A DNA stretch of 64,000 nt from Escherichia sp. MOD1-EC7003 (GTDB lineage: Bacteria > Pseudomonadota > Gammaproteobacteria > Enterobacterales > Enterobacteriaceae): contig NZ_PTRE01000059.1 in NCBI RefSeq assembly GCF_002965065.1, positions 37,312 to 101,311 of the forward strand, written 5' to 3'. A program made the position numbers and the translations under genes. Below the pieces are notes generated by a model, which made no database searches, was not told the DNA's origin, and was given only the letters and a program-made list of their open reading frames with translations. Positions 34,036-43,506 of this stretch are shown one piece after another; the stretch's first letter is position 1; each line of letters begins with the position of its first letter.

Positions 34036-34998
34036 ATGAACCCGATTGCAGTTACCCTACTCACCGGTTTTTTAGGCGCGGGCAAAACCACTCTGCTGCG
34101 CCATATTCTTAATGAACAGCACGGCTACAAGATTGCCGTGATTGAAAACGAATTCGGCGAAGTCTCCGTTGATGATCAATTAATTGGCGATCGCGCCACG
34201 CAGATCAAAACGCTGACCAACGGCTGCATCTGCTGTTCGCGCTCCAATGAGCTGGAGGACGCGCTACTCGACCTGCTGGATAATCTCGATAAGGGCAATA
34301 TTCAGTTTGACCGTCTGGTGATTGAATGCACCGGCATGGCCGATCCCGGCCCGATTATTCAGACCTTTTTCTCCCATGAGATTTTATGCCAGCGTTACCT
34401 GCTGGACGGGGTGATTGCGCTGGTAGATGCAGTACATGCCGATGAGCAGATGAACCAGTTCACCATCGCCCAGTCACAAGTCGGCTACGCCGACCGTATT
34501 CTGCTGACCAAAACCGACGTCGCAGGCGAAGCAGAAAAACTGCGTGAACGCCTGACGCGCATCAATGCCCGTGCGCCGGTCTACACCGTCACCCACGGCG
34601 ATATCGACCTGGGCCTGCTCTTCAACACCAACGGTTTTATGCTGGAAGAAAACGTCGTCAGCACCAAACCGCGTTTCCACTTTATCGCGGATAAACAAAA
34701 CGATATTTCGTCGATTGTGGTGGAACTGGATTACCCGGTAGATATCAGCGAAGTTTCCCGGGTGATGGAAAACCTGCTGCTGGAGTCGGCTGATAAACTG
34801 CTGCGTTACAAAGGGATGCTATGGATTGACGGCGAACCTAACCGCCTGTTGTTCCAGGGCGTCCAGCGCCTCTACAGCGCCGACTGGGACCGCCCATGGG
34901 GCGATGAAAAACCGCATAGCACGATGGTGTTTATCGGGATTCAGCTGCCGGAGGAAGAGATTCGGGCGGCGTTTGCGGGGTTGAGGAAGTCATCGTGA
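34036..34998 (+). CDS. yjiA: YjiA, COG0523 GTPase
   Basis: This 320-residue G3E-family GTPase/metallochaperone has the Walker A GFLGAGKTT at the N-terminus, the metal-binding GCICC motif at about residue 64, and a C-terminal COG0523 domain. K-12 YjiA binds zinc and other transition metals; its client is unknown. The start at 34036 follows GGAGAGAGC. The protein ends GLRKSS, two residues longer than K-12 as I recall it. Its last 225 bp are repeated at 36996-37220. Confidence 0.94.
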   Translation: MNPIAVTLLTGFLGAGKTTLLRHILNEQHGYKIAVIENEFGEVSVDDQLIGDRATQIKTLTNGCICCSRSNELEDALLDLLDNLDKGNIQFDRLVIECTGMADPGPIIQTFFSHEILCQRYLLDGVIALVDAVHADEQMNQFTIAQSQVGYADRILLTKTDVAGEAEKLRERLTRINARAPVYTVTHGDIDLGLLFNTNGFMLEENVVSTKPRFHFIADKQNDISSIVVELDYPVDISEVSRVMENLLLESADKLLRYKGMLWIDGEPNRLLFQGVQRLYSADWDRPWGDEKPHSTMVFIGIQLPEEEIRAAFAGLRKSS

Positions 34999-35007
34999 AA
35001 GGTTGAG
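34783..35007 (+). repeat. 225-bp direct repeat, copy 1 (yjiA 3' end)
   Basis: Bases 34783-35007 recur at 36996-37220 in the same orientation with only a few substitutions (for example cccatgggg against cccgtgggg, and gcgggg against gcggag). The homology begins at gagtcggctg and stops just after the yjiA stop codon. Confidence 0.93.
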
Positions 35008-35104
35008 TGTATGCTCCATTTAGCAGTGAGGGGGAAACAGAACGACGTGCTCCCCTCCGCTAAGTTTTATTGCGCGTGAATACCTGAATTTGGCAAAAAA
35101 TTGC

Positions 35105-35342
35105 CGCGTTTGGCGTCAGACCATGCAAGGACGCTCAAAATCGGTATTAACACCGTCATTCGGACGTTAAAAACTCGCGCCAAAGCGAATAACATCCTCT
35201 CCGGTCGCTCATGCAGATGTGGCCCTTATCTGCGAACTTGATGAGCAATGGAGCTTTGTCGGCAGTAAGTTGACGTAAAATGCCCTTTTTGTGAGCAGAC
35301 CGAATCCGTTAAAAAACATGGTCAGGGTAAAACCGGGCATCA
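35105..35342 (+). mobile_element. IS1-family transposase fragments, shuffled
   Basis: Translation gives an InsA-like C-terminal piece (RTLKIGINTVIRTLK), an overlapping-frame InsB-like piece (ALICELDEQWSFVGSK) and then an InsA-like N-terminal zinc-finger piece (VKCPFCEQTESVKKHGQG). The C-terminal pieces precede the N-terminal one, so at least two truncated copies or a rearrangement are present. No intact transposase remains. Confidence 0.75.
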
Positions 35343-35475
35343 AACTGATTGAGGTCGGCCTCGGTTTTAAGACCTTTAGCCAGTTCAGTCGCAAGGGCTT
35401 TGAGTTTATTTTCGTCCATAATTTGCCTGTCTCCGGTGTTGGAGTGAACATATCAAAAACAGGCAGATACACAAT
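35343..35475 (-). mobile_element. IS256-family transposase, N-terminal fragment
   Basis: On the minus strand, an ATG at 35419 opens MDENKLKALATELAKGLKTE, typical of the IS256-group transposase N-terminus. It is cut off after about 26 residues at the junction with the IS1-like piece. Confidence 0.7.
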
Positions 35476-35497
35476 TTAAACTACAGTCTCGAAACTG

Positions 35498-35662
35498 GGG
35501 GGGCTGAACTTATATCAGTATGTGCCGAATCCGCTGGCGTGGATCGACCCGCTTGGATTAAGAAAATCATGTGCAGGTTTTTCAAGTGCTGATGATGCTG
35601 CGAGGTCTACTCTAAGTAAATATAACCCGATGTCTATACCCGTAATCATTGAAAGTGCTTGA
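35498..35662 (+). pseudogene. Rhs core end and toxin-tip remnant
   Basis: The frame reads GLNLYQYVPNPLAWIDPLGL, the hallmark junction at the end of an Rhs core. About 33 further residues (RKSCAGFSSADDAARSTLSK...) of a variable C-terminal toxin tip follow, ending at TGA 35660-35662. The rest of the Rhs core is absent. It is a displaced Rhs-CT fragment, of the kind that pairs with the immunity gene at 36393. Confidence 0.85.
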
Positions 35663-35682
35663 TTTTTCAGCAACAGGAGATC

Positions 35683-36349
35683 ATGCTGTCCAACATGAAA
35701 ATATTCATCTCTGACCAACAAAAAGCTGAACTTGAGCGCCTTCATGATTCCAGTCGTGACGGGCGAGTCAGAGATCGTATTAAAGCCATTCTTCTGGCCT
35801 CCGAAGGCTGGAGTTCGGCTATGATTGCTCAGGCTTTACGCCTGCATCAGACGACCGTTGATCACCATATCAGCGAGTTTCTGAATAAAGGAAAACTGAA
35901 ACCCGAAAACGGCGGCTCAGACAGCAAACTCAGTGCTGAACAAACGGCCTTTTTAATCAGCCAGTTATCCGATAATTTATTTCACCATACCCGCGATGTT
36001 ATTGCGTTTGTCGCCCGGACATGGAACATCATTTTCAGCGTGCCGGGAATGAACAAGTGGCTGCATCGTAACGGCTTCACCTACAAAAAACCGTCAGGCG
36101 TCCCCCATACGAAACAAAGGCAATTAATTGAATATTATAACAACTGTGGGTGATGAACCGGTTCTCTTTATTGATGGAGTCCATCCGACTCAGGCCACTA
36201 AAATCAGCTATGGCTGGATACGCAAAGGCCAGAAAAAGTCAGTAAAAACAACAGGCAGCCGCACACGCCTGAATATCATGGGGGCGCTGGATCTGAAAGC
36301 CCCGGAACACCCGTTAATTTGCGAATATAAAACGATTATGGAAACGTAA
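35683..36349 (+). pseudogene. IS630-family transposase, frameshifted and truncated
   Basis: The N-terminal helix-turn-helix region (MKIFISDQQKAELERLHDSS to PHTKQRQLIEYYN) is in one frame to 36153. The start of the DDE domain (EPVLFIDGVHPTQATKISYG) continues in another frame to 36349. The C-terminal half with the remaining catalytic residues is missing. The element is dead. Confidence 0.85.
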
Positions 36350-36392
36350 TTACTGGAAAACTCGCGCATTGGACTTTCTGGAGAATTGAGTT

Positions 36393-36863
36393 ATGAATGA
36401 CGAATTGTTCTTGAAAATTGAGCAGGCGATCGCTGAAAGTGGTGAAGTTCACTATGATAGCGGTCCAGCATCAGATCAGTTGATTAGTGCATATGAATTA
36501 TCTTTAGGCACTAGTTTCCCTGAGTCTTATAAAATTTTCCTCAAGAAATATGGGACATTGATGTTTAATGGCCTTTCCTTTTATGGAATATCAAAACAAG
36601 GTTTATCTGCTGATTCAGCACCTGATGTAAGGTTTGTGACAATAGAAGCAAGAAAATTAGGGGATATAGATAATAACATGATAAAAATCTTATCATCAGG
36701 TTATGGCCCTTCATTTTCTATAGATACATCTACTATTGGCGAGGCCGGAGAACCTGTAATTGTAGAAACAGAGTTATCATTTAAAAGAGAACGGAATAAA
36801 AACATTGTCGCTAATAATTTCGCAGAATTTTTATTACAAGAAATATCAGAATCTTTAGAGTAA
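36393..36863 (+). CDS. SMI1/KNR4 (SUKH)-family immunity protein
   Basis: The 156-residue protein has the SUKH-type core, seen as LGTSFPESYKIFLKKYGTLM and LGDIDNNMIKILSSG. SUKH proteins neutralise contact-dependent and Rhs-delivered toxins. It has a GGAG ribosome site, an intact frame and markedly lower GC than the flanking genes. No intact toxin lies beside it; the nearest candidate partner is the Rhs-CT remnant 730 bp upstream, separated by the dead IS630. Confidence 0.8.
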   Translation: MNDELFLKIEQAIAESGEVHYDSGPASDQLISAYELSLGTSFPESYKIFLKKYGTLMFNGLSFYGISKQGLSADSAPDVRFVTIEARKLGDIDNNMIKILSSGYGPSFSIDTSTIGEAGEPVIVETELSFKRERNKNIVANNFAEFLLQEISESLE

Positions 36864-36878
36864 TAAATTGGTCATTAA

Positions 36879-37211
36879 ATGGCACAGCCACACGGCAGCG
36901 GGGCAGTATGCCGGGAGGGAGAGCGACAGCGGCAACCGGATGTGCTGGGCAGGGTGAATGAGTTTGTGTATGACGCGGCGGGAAACCGGCTGCGGGAGTC
37001 GGCTGATAAACTGCTGCGTTACAAAGGGATGCTATGGATTGACGGCGAACCTAACCGCCTGTTGTTCCAGGGCGTCCAGCGCCTCTACAGCGCCGACTGG
37101 GACCGCCCGTGGGGCGATGAAAAACCGCATAGCACGATGGTGTTTATCGGGATTCAGCTGCCGGAGGAAGAGATTCGGGCGGCGTTTGCGGAGTTGAGGA
37201 AGTCATCGTGA
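36879..37211 (+). pseudogene. Rhs core scrap fused in frame to yjiA 3' duplicate
   Basis: An open frame of 110 codons joins an Rhs-type repeat motif (LGRVNEFVYDAAGNRLR, about 36946-36995) directly to a copy of the YjiA C-terminus beginning ESADKLLRYKG. The fusion point coincides with the left edge of the 225-bp duplication. It marks where the Rhs-derived insert rejoined yjiA. A functional product is unlikely. Confidence 0.75.
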
Positions 37212-37220
37212 AAGGTTGAG
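36996..37220 (+). repeat. 225-bp direct repeat, copy 2
   Basis: This is the second copy of the yjiA 3' end, offset by exactly 2,213 bp from copy 1. It bounds the Rhs/IS insert on its right side. A REP element follows directly. Confidence 0.93.
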
Positions 37221-37222
37221 AG

Positions 37223-37256
37223 GTGTAGGCCTGATAAGCGTAGCGCATCAGGCAGC
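37223..37256. repeat. REP element
   Basis: The single REP (gtgtaggcctgataagcg to gcgcatcaggcag) abuts the yjiA duplicate. Confidence 0.75.
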
Positions 37257-37280
37257 TTTGCGTTTGTCATCAGTTTCTGA

Positions 37281-37953
37281 TTAGTACTCGCTCCATGAAT
37301 CGCGCTCACGTTCAGGCAAGGGCTGCCCTAATGCCTGTATTTGCTCTGCAATCGTCATTATTGGCTCCCTGTATTGTGGCATTCGACTGGTAAGTTCACT
37401 GATAAGCCCCATCAGATTGCGCTGGCGAATATGCTTTTGGAGCAACTCCAGCAGGGCGACTCTGCGATGCTGCACAATCTCGTCGCCCGGCACGACAGTG
37501 ATATCCACCAGCGGGAACGCGGCGGTATAAAGCTTCCGTGCGGTAGTCGGGTCGGTAAATTCGTCCAGCCAGCACAGGGACCAGGATAAGGACTGCGGCT
37601 ACCGTGATAAAACAGCATCGGGATGACCAGCGCGGTTGGCGTTTATCATGCTCTATATGGCGCTGTATCACCGCCATGGAATAGCGCATCAACCAAAACG
37701 CCATATGAATATCCTCGCGGCTCTGATGTTCAATCACCACATAAATATAGCCATCGCCTTCGCGGGTCTTTACCGACCATAAAATATCGGAGTGTAGCGC
37801 CCGCAATTTTTCATCGACAAAGCTGGTGGATTCCAGTTTTAAGGTATCGAGATCGCACAGTTCACGTAAATCTTTGGGTAAGTGGATCTCCATAAAATCC
37901 CGCGCGGTATCAGGGGGCGTGAGAAAGGATTTAAATAATGCGTCATGCGGCAT
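37281..37953 (-). pseudogene. rpnD: Decayed Rpn-family recombination-promoting nuclease
   Basis: The first part (37953 down to about 37626) encodes the PD-(D/E)XK/transposase-31 N-terminus [20 protein letters not shown], with a normal [10 protein letters not shown] segment. It then shifts frame to [12 protein letters not shown], and shifts again to [20 protein letters not shown], ending after [12 protein letters not shown]. At least two frameshifts and an internal shortening relative to the roughly 300-residue family make it non-functional. It is the counterpart of K-12 yjiP/yjiQ. Confidence 0.8.
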
Positions 37954-38115
37954 ACTGGTCGTGAAGTTTGTCTTGGCGATCCGTCACCTGTTGATAAGAT
38001 GGCCCGACTTTAGCGACTAACAAAACCATTCTCACCCGGCAATTTCCCGTTCCCCGTGATTTTAATGCCGATGTCAGTCTGGCTCCGGCTGCCGTCAGGC
38101 TCTATTCTTAACCTT

Positions 38116-39396
38116 ATGAATAAACTCATTGAACTTAGACGCGCCAAAATGTTGGCGCTCTCTTTGCTGCTTATCGCCGCCGCTACCTTTGTCGTTACGC
38201 TGTTTTTACCACCTAATTTTTGGGTGAGCGGCGTGAAGGCGATTGCCGAAGCGGCGATGGTCGGCGCACTGGCAGACTGGTTTGCGGTGGTGGCGTTGTT
38301 TCGCCGCGTACCGATTCCGATCATTTCTCGCCATACGGCGATTATCCCGCGTAATAAGGACCGGATTGGCGAAAATCTCGGCCAGTTCGTGCAGGAAAAA
38401 TTTCTCGACACCCAATCGCTGGTGGCGTTGATTCGACGTTATGAACCGGCGTTGTTAATCGGCAACTGGTTTAGTCAGCCAGAAAACGCCCGCCGCGTTG
38501 GTCAGCATCTGTTGCAGATCATGAGCGGTTTTCTTGAACTGACCGATGATGCGCGTATTCAGCGCCTACTTAAGCGCGCAGTCCATCGGGCGATTGATAA
38601 GGTCGATCTTTCCGGCACCAGTGCGTTGATGCTGGAGAGTATGACCAAAAACGATCGTCATCAGGTGCTGCTCGATACGCTGATCGCACAGTTGCTCGCC
38701 CTTCTCCAACGCGATAAATCGCGCAAGTTTATTGCCCAGCAAATTGTTCGCTGGCTGGAGAGCGAGCATCCGCTGAAAGCCAAAATTTTGCCCACTGAAT
38801 GGCTGGGCGAACATAGCGCGGAGTTGGTTTCTGACGCGGTGAATTCTTTGCTTGATGATATTAATCGCGATCGTGCGCATCAGATCCGTCATGCGTTTGA
38901 TCGCGCCACCTTTGCCCTGATCGACAAGCTGAAAAACGATCCGGAAATGGCGGCGCGAGCCGATGCCGTAAAAAGCTATCTGAAAGAAGATGAAGCCTTT
39001 AACCGCTATCTCAGTGAATTGTGGGGGGATTTGCGGGAATGGCTGAAAGCGGATATCAACAGCGAAGATTCTCGCGTGAAAGAACGTATCGCGCGGGCGG
39101 GGCAATGGTTTGGTGAAACGTTAATTGCCGATGACGCCTTACGCGCGTCATTAAATGGTCACCTGGAACAGGCTGCGCACCGCGTCGCGCCAGAGTTTTC
39201 CGCATTCCTGACGCGTCACATCAGCGATACGGTAAAAAGCTGGGACGCGCGAGACATGTCACGGCAAATCGAGTTAAATATCGGCAAAGATTTACAGTTT
39301 ATCCGTGTCAACGGTACGCTGGTCGGCGGTTGTATTGGGCTAATTTTGTATCTGTTATCACAAATCCCGACCTTGTTACTCCTCGCCAATTTTTAA
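38116..39396 (+). CDS. yjiN: YjiN, DUF445 membrane protein
   Basis: The 426-residue protein has an N-terminal helix (about 12-33), a second near 45-65 ([20 protein letters not shown]), a long helical soluble region and a C-terminal helix ([18 protein letters not shown]). DUF445 proteins are widespread and of unknown function. The start at 38116 gives the K-12 N-terminus [11 protein letters not shown]. In K-12, mdtM lies between it and rpnD; here it is absent. Confidence 0.92.
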   Translation: MNKLIELRRAKMLALSLLLIAAATFVVTLFLPPNFWVSGVKAIAEAAMVGALADWFAVVALFRRVPIPIISRHTAIIPRNKDRIGENLGQFVQEKFLDTQSLVALIRRYEPALLIGNWFSQPENARRVGQHLLQIMSGFLELTDDARIQRLLKRAVHRAIDKVDLSGTSALMLESMTKNDRHQVLLDTLIAQLLALLQRDKSRKFIAQQIVRWLESEHPLKAKILPTEWLGEHSAELVSDAVNSLLDDINRDRAHQIRHAFDRATFALIDKLKNDPEMAARADAVKSYLKEDEAFNRYLSELWGDLREWLKADINSEDSRVKERIARAGQWFGETLIADDALRASLNGHLEQAAHRVAPEFSAFLTRHISDTVKSWDARDMSRQIELNIGKDLQFIRVNGTLVGGCIGLILYLLSQIPTLLLLANF

Positions 39397-39421
39397 AGAA
39401 CGGTGGTGAGGCATTGCCCCC

Positions 39422-39565
39422 GATTCCACAGCCACCAAAGGCCAGGCATTTGCTCGTATGTTGGAAACTCACCGGGGAATACCAGTACATACTCAGCCTG
39501 ATGCACAATTCGCTGGCGCTATTGGCGCAGCGGTAATTGGTCAACGGCATAGAACACGGACATGA
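39422..39565 (+). pseudogene. yjiL: yjiL 3'-end remnant
   Basis: The frame reads KGQAFARMLETHRGIPVHTQ followed by PDAQFAGAIGAAVIGQR and a TGA at 39563-39565. This is the C-terminal end of YjiL, an activator of the 2-hydroxyglutaryl-CoA dehydratase/BadF type. The upstream ATPase domain and the neighbouring yjiM are missing; yjiN ends just 25 bp before the remnant. Confidence 0.75.
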
Positions 39566-39712
39566 TTACAGGTCAGACTGAATCGATTTATTGCCAACAG
39601 GATGGCAGCTGGAAATTCATTGCACATTACGATCCGGCCCCACGTTAAGGATTCATTAAGATCACTACGTATACTGTTCGATATCTTATTGATTTTCACG
39701 GATGGAAATGCC

Positions 39713-40573
39713 ATGGCAAAAAGTTTTTCGTTAAGTAAACGCGTCACCGCTATTATTATTCTTTTTGCCATTGTGGCAGCGAGTGCTTTCTTCGTGCAAT
39801 CTTGCGCCCGTAAAAGCAGTTCTCCCGCAGGATTTCAAAACTACCACGTTACGATTGATGGCAAAGAGATTACAGGCGTGTCCAGGAATATCTCTTCACT
39901 GACCTGGTCTGCGCAGAGCAATACCTTGTTTAGCACTATCAACAAACCTGCAACTATCGTTGAAATGACAACCGATGGCGACCTGATCCGTACCATTCCG
40001 CTCGATTTCGTAAAGGATCTCGAAACAATCGAATATATTGGCGATAATAAATTTGTCATCAGTGACGAACGTGATTACGCCATTTATGTGATTTCACTTA
40101 ACGCTGGCTCGGAAGTGAGCATCCTCAAAAAAATAAAAATCCCGCTGCAGGAAACACCTACCAACAGTGGCTTTGAAGGGCTGGCTTATTCATCTCAGGA
40201 CCATACCTTCTGGTTTTTTAAAGAGAAAAATCCGATAGAGATCTACAAAGTAACCGGACTGTTGCGTAGCGATGAGTTATATATCAGCAAGGATAAAGCG
40301 TTACAGCGTCAGTTTACTTTAGACGATGTTTCTGGCGCGGAATTTAACCCACAGAAAAATACGTTATTGGTGTTGTCTCATGAATCACGCGCACTCCAGG
40401 AAGTTACCGTGACAGGAGACGTGATCGGCGAAATGTCGTTAACCAAAGGCAAGTATGGCCTTTCACATAACATTAAGCAGGCTGAAGGGATAGCGATGGA
40501 CGCAAGTGGCAACATCTATATCGTTGGCGAACCCAATCTTTTTTATCGCTTTACGTCGACAAAATCACAATAA
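39713..40573 (+). CDS. yjiK: YjiK, SdiA-regulated-domain protein
   Basis: The 286-residue protein has an N-terminal membrane anchor (about 10-27) and an NHL/beta-propeller-like SdiA-regulated domain (PF06977 type) with repeats such as [20 protein letters not shown]. The function is unknown; it is probably periplasmic and tethered to the inner membrane. The ATG at 39713 matches the K-12 start. Confidence 0.9.
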   Translation: MAKSFSLSKRVTAIIILFAIVAASAFFVQSCARKSSSPAGFQNYHVTIDGKEITGVSRNISSLTWSAQSNTLFSTINKPATIVEMTTDGDLIRTIPLDFVKDLETIEYIGDNKFVISDERDYAIYVISLNAGSEVSILKKIKIPLQETPTNSGFEGLAYSSQDHTFWFFKEKNPIEIYKVTGLLRSDELYISKDKALQRQFTLDDVSGAEFNPQKNTLLVLSHESRALQEVTVTGDVIGEMSLTKGKYGLSHNIKQAEGIAMDASGNIYIVGEPNLFYRFTSTKSQ

Positions 40574-40698
40574 CAGTCTGGCTGGCAGAAGGCGCGTCGG
40601 CGCTTGCCAGTGCCACGCTCTGCGGCGCGGCGGCGTTGTTCATTGCCGCGCTGATCGGCGCAGTGCAATTATTTAAGCGGCAAGTGGTTGCTTCATAA
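40574..40698 (+). pseudogene. 3'-end remnant of a membrane transporter, probably yjiJ
   Basis: Directly after the yjiK stop, another frame reads [20 protein letters not shown] and on through [15 protein letters not shown] to TAA 40696-40698. It resembles a last membrane helix and tail of an MFS protein. K-12 has yjiJ here in the same orientation. The assignment is by position and hydrophobicity, not by recognised sequence. Confidence 0.5.
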
Positions 40699-40710
40699 AG
40701 GCTGTTTCTC

Positions 40711-40929
40711 TCACCACTCAAGAAACTCAACCGCAACCGTTGATGTCAGCCAGACCCCGTTTTCCGCTTGCCAGAAAGGGATGCCTCGTGTTGCCATTTC
40801 CTCGGCTTTGACAGTTAAGATAACCGGCGATCCGTGTCTTGCTCCCACTTTGCGTGCCGTTACTTCATCAGCAGAGAGATGCACGTAATGACGCTCTCCT
40901 GCAATCAGCCCTTGTTTTTTTATCTCGTC
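40711..40929 (-). pseudogene. kptA: kptA 3'-end remnant (RNA 2'-phosphotransferase)
   Basis: Seventy-two residues from [20 protein letters not shown] to VAVEFLEW match the C-terminus of KptA, the Tpt1-like RNA 2'-phosphotransferase. The N-terminal winged-helix half is replaced by unrelated DNA upstream of about 40929. The open frame runs on to 41286, but that part overlaps the yjiH promoter and 5' end and is not KptA. Confidence 0.88.
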
Positions 40930-41115
40930 TTTCTGCAACTCGATCCTGCGCAGAACATTTTCCACACAGCGTAATTTTTCCGCTATGCAAAAAACGCATA
41001 GCCAGAAACATACTTGCATTTTCCCCATACCCACATGACTGATAAGGTTTTTCAGCACCAGGAATTTTCCTGGCTCAAGCAACACACAAAACACAAAAAA
41101 ACAATGGGGATTGTT

Positions 41116-41799
41116 ATGACACAACAAGGGGATGCTGTAGCCGGGCAGCTGGCAGCAGAAAAAGTGGGCATTAAAGGGTATCTGGCCTTTTTTCTCACCA
41201 TTATCTTTTTTTCCGGTGTTTTTTCCGGGACAGACAGTTGGTGGCGCGTTTTTGATTTTTCCGTTCTGAACGGATCGTTTGGACAACTACCCGGTGCGAA
41301 CGGAGCCACCACCTCGTTTCGCGGAGCGGGTGGCGCAGGAGCCAAAGATGGCTTTCTCTTCGCGCTGGAACTGGCACCGTCAGTGATTCTCTCGCTGGGG
41401 ATTATCTCGATTACCGATGGTCTTGGTGGACTACGCGCCGCGCAGCAATTAATGACGCCCGTGCTAAAACCCTTGTTGGGCATTCCAGGCATCTGTTCAC
41501 TGGCGCTAATCGCTAACCTGCAAAACACCGATGCCGCCGCCGGTATGACCAAAGAGCTGGCACAGGAAGGTGAGATTACCGAACGCGATAAAGTGATTTT
41601 CGCCGCATATCAAACCAGCGGTAGCGCCATCATTACCAACTACTTCTCTTCCGGCGTCGCGGTATTTGCCTTTCTGGGCACGTCCGTGATCGTACCTTTA
41701 GCCGTCATCCTGGTGTTTAAATTTGTCGGTGCCAATATTTTGCGCGTCTGGCTTAACTTCGAAGAACGTCGCAACTCAACGCAAGGAGCACAAGCATGA
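41116..41799 (+). CDS. yjiH: YjiH, nucleoside-recognition-domain membrane protein
   Basis: The 227-residue membrane protein has a Gate/nucleoside-recognition-like fold and several helices. [20 protein letters not shown] and [13 protein letters not shown] are characteristic. It pairs with YjiG, whose gene overlaps by 4 bp, and both precede iadA. A role in moving isoaspartyl peptides or their products is inferred from this operon only. Confidence 0.9.
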   Translation: MTQQGDAVAGQLAAEKVGIKGYLAFFLTIIFFSGVFSGTDSWWRVFDFSVLNGSFGQLPGANGATTSFRGAGGAGAKDGFLFALELAPSVILSLGIISITDGLGGLRAAQQLMTPVLKPLLGIPGICSLALIANLQNTDAAAGMTKELAQEGEITERDKVIFAAYQTSGSAIITNYFSSGVAVFAFLGTSVIVPLAVILVFKFVGANILRVWLNFEERRNSTQGAQA

Positions 41800-42257
41800 C
41801 CACTCAGGTCCGCAAAAACGTCATGGATATGTTTATCGATGGCGCACGCCGTGGCTTTACTATCGCCACGACCAACCTGCTGCCAAACGTGGTGATGGCG
41901 TTTGTCATCATTCAGGCGCTGAAAATTACCGGTTTGCTCGACTGGGTGGGACATATCTGTGAACCAGTCATGGCGCTGTGGGGATTGCCCGGCGAAGCGG
42001 CAACCGTCCTTTTAGCCTCATTGATGAGTATGGGCGGCGCAGTCGGTGTTGCGGCCAGCCTGGCCATCGCAGGCTCATTAACCGGCCACGATGTCACTGT
42101 TTTACTGCCCGCGATGTATTTAATGGGTAACCCGGTGCAAAATGTCGGTCGCTGCCTGGGGACAGCCGAAGTGAATGCCAAATATTACCCGCACATCATT
42201 ACGGTCTGCGTAATTAACGCATTGCTGTCGATCTGGGTGATGCAGCTTATTGTTTAA
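41796..42257 (+). CDS. yjiG: YjiG, nucleoside-recognition-domain membrane protein
   Basis: The 153-residue membrane protein, SpmB-like partner of YjiH, contains GARRGFTIATTNLLPNVVMA and MYLMGNPVQNVGRCLG. It is read from the ATGA overlap with yjiH and followed by iadA after 12 bp, so the three genes form one operon. Confidence 0.9.
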   Translation: MTTQVRKNVMDMFIDGARRGFTIATTNLLPNVVMAFVIIQALKITGLLDWVGHICEPVMALWGLPGEAATVLLASLMSMGGAVGVAASLAIAGSLTGHDVTVLLPAMYLMGNPVQNVGRCLGTAEVNAKYYPHIITVCVINALLSIWVMQLIV

Positions 42258-42269
42258 CAAGGAGTTACC

Positions 42270-43442
42270 ATGATTGATTATTCCGCAGCCGGTTTTACCC
42301 TGCTGCAGGGAGCGCATTTGTATGCGCCGGAAGATCGGGGAATTTGCGATGTCCTCGTCGCTAACGGCAAAATTATCGCCGTTGCCAGCAATATCCCTTC
42401 TGACATTGTACCGGACTGCACGGTTGTCGATCTTAGTGGGCAGATCCTCTGCCCAGGTTTTATTGATCAACACGTCCATTTGATTGGCGGTGGCGGCGAA
42501 GCTGGACCTACCACACGTACACCGGAAGTGGCGTTAAGTCGCCTGACGGAAGCGGGCGTCACGTCAGTGGTTGGTCTGCTGGGCACCGACTCTATCTCTC
42601 GCCACCCGGAATCCCTGCTCGCCAAGACCCGTGCGCTCAATGAGGAAGGCATTAGCGCCTGGATGCTGACCGGCGCTTATCATGTGCCTTCCCGCACCAT
42701 TACGGATTCCGTGGAAAAAGACGTGGCGATTATCGATCGCGTGATTGGCGTGAAATGCGCCATCTCAGATCACCGTTCTGCCGCCCCGGACGTTTATCAG
42801 CTGGCCAATATGGCGGCAGAATCCCGCGTTGGCGGTTTGCTCGGCGGTAAACCTGGCATCACCGTATTCCACATGGGCGACAGCAAAAAGGCGTTACAGC
42901 CTATCTATGATCTTCTGGAAAACTGCGATGTGCCGATCAGCAAGCTACTGCCGACCCACGTTAACCGCAACATACCTTTGTTTGAGCAAGCGCTGGAGTT
43001 TGCACGCAAAGGCGGCACCATCGACATCACCAGCAGCATCGATGAACCGGTCGCCCCTGCCGAAGGTATTGCCCGCGCCGTTCAAGCGGGTATTCCGCTG
43101 GCTCGCGTCACCCTCAGCTCCGACGGCAACGGTAGCCAGCCGTTCTTCGATGACGAAGGGAATTTAACCCACATCGGCGTTGCAGGTTTTGAAACGTTGC
43201 TGGAAACGGTACAGGTGCTGGTCAAAGACTATCATTTCAGTATCAGCGATGCCCTGCGCCCGCTCACCAGTAGCGTAGCTGGTTTCCTTAACCTGACCGG
43301 GAAAGGCGAAATTCTGCCAGGCAAGGACGCAGACTTGCTGGTCATGACGCCAGAACTGCACATTGGACAGGTATACGCTCACGGTAAACTGATGGTCAAA
43401 GATGGCAAAGCCTGCGTGAAAGGAACGTTTGAAACGGCATAA
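42270..43442 (+). CDS. iadA: Isoaspartyl dipeptidase
   Basis: IadA hydrolyses beta-aspartyl dipeptides arising from damaged proteins. The 390-residue binuclear zinc amidohydrolase shows the HxH pair His68/His70 in GFIDQHVHL, the carbamylated Lys162 in GVKCAISDHRS, and the later His of LLPTHVNRN. It is the last gene of yjiH-yjiG-iadA, with an AAGGAG ribosome site. Confidence 0.96.
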   Translation: MIDYSAAGFTLLQGAHLYAPEDRGICDVLVANGKIIAVASNIPSDIVPDCTVVDLSGQILCPGFIDQHVHLIGGGGEAGPTTRTPEVALSRLTEAGVTSVVGLLGTDSISRHPESLLAKTRALNEEGISAWMLTGAYHVPSRTITDSVEKDVAIIDRVIGVKCAISDHRSAAPDVYQLANMAAESRVGGLLGGKPGITVFHMGDSKKALQPIYDLLENCDVPISKLLPTHVNRNIPLFEQALEFARKGGTIDITSSIDEPVAPAEGIARAVQAGIPLARVTLSSDGNGSQPFFDDEGNLTHIGVAGFETLLETVQVLVKDYHFSISDALRPLTSSVAGFLNLTGKGEILPGKDADLLVMTPELHIGQVYAHGKLMVKDGKACVKGTFETA

Positions 43443-43506
43443 ACGGTTGTCAGCCGCCCAAATGGACGTAGAATGCCCGCAAGGGCGGCTGACAGAGTAA
43501 AACGTA

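Noticed and set aside
40930..41286. Upstream extension of the kptA-remnant frame
   Set aside because: It is antisense to the yjiH promoter and 5' end and shows no KptA similarity beyond about 40929.
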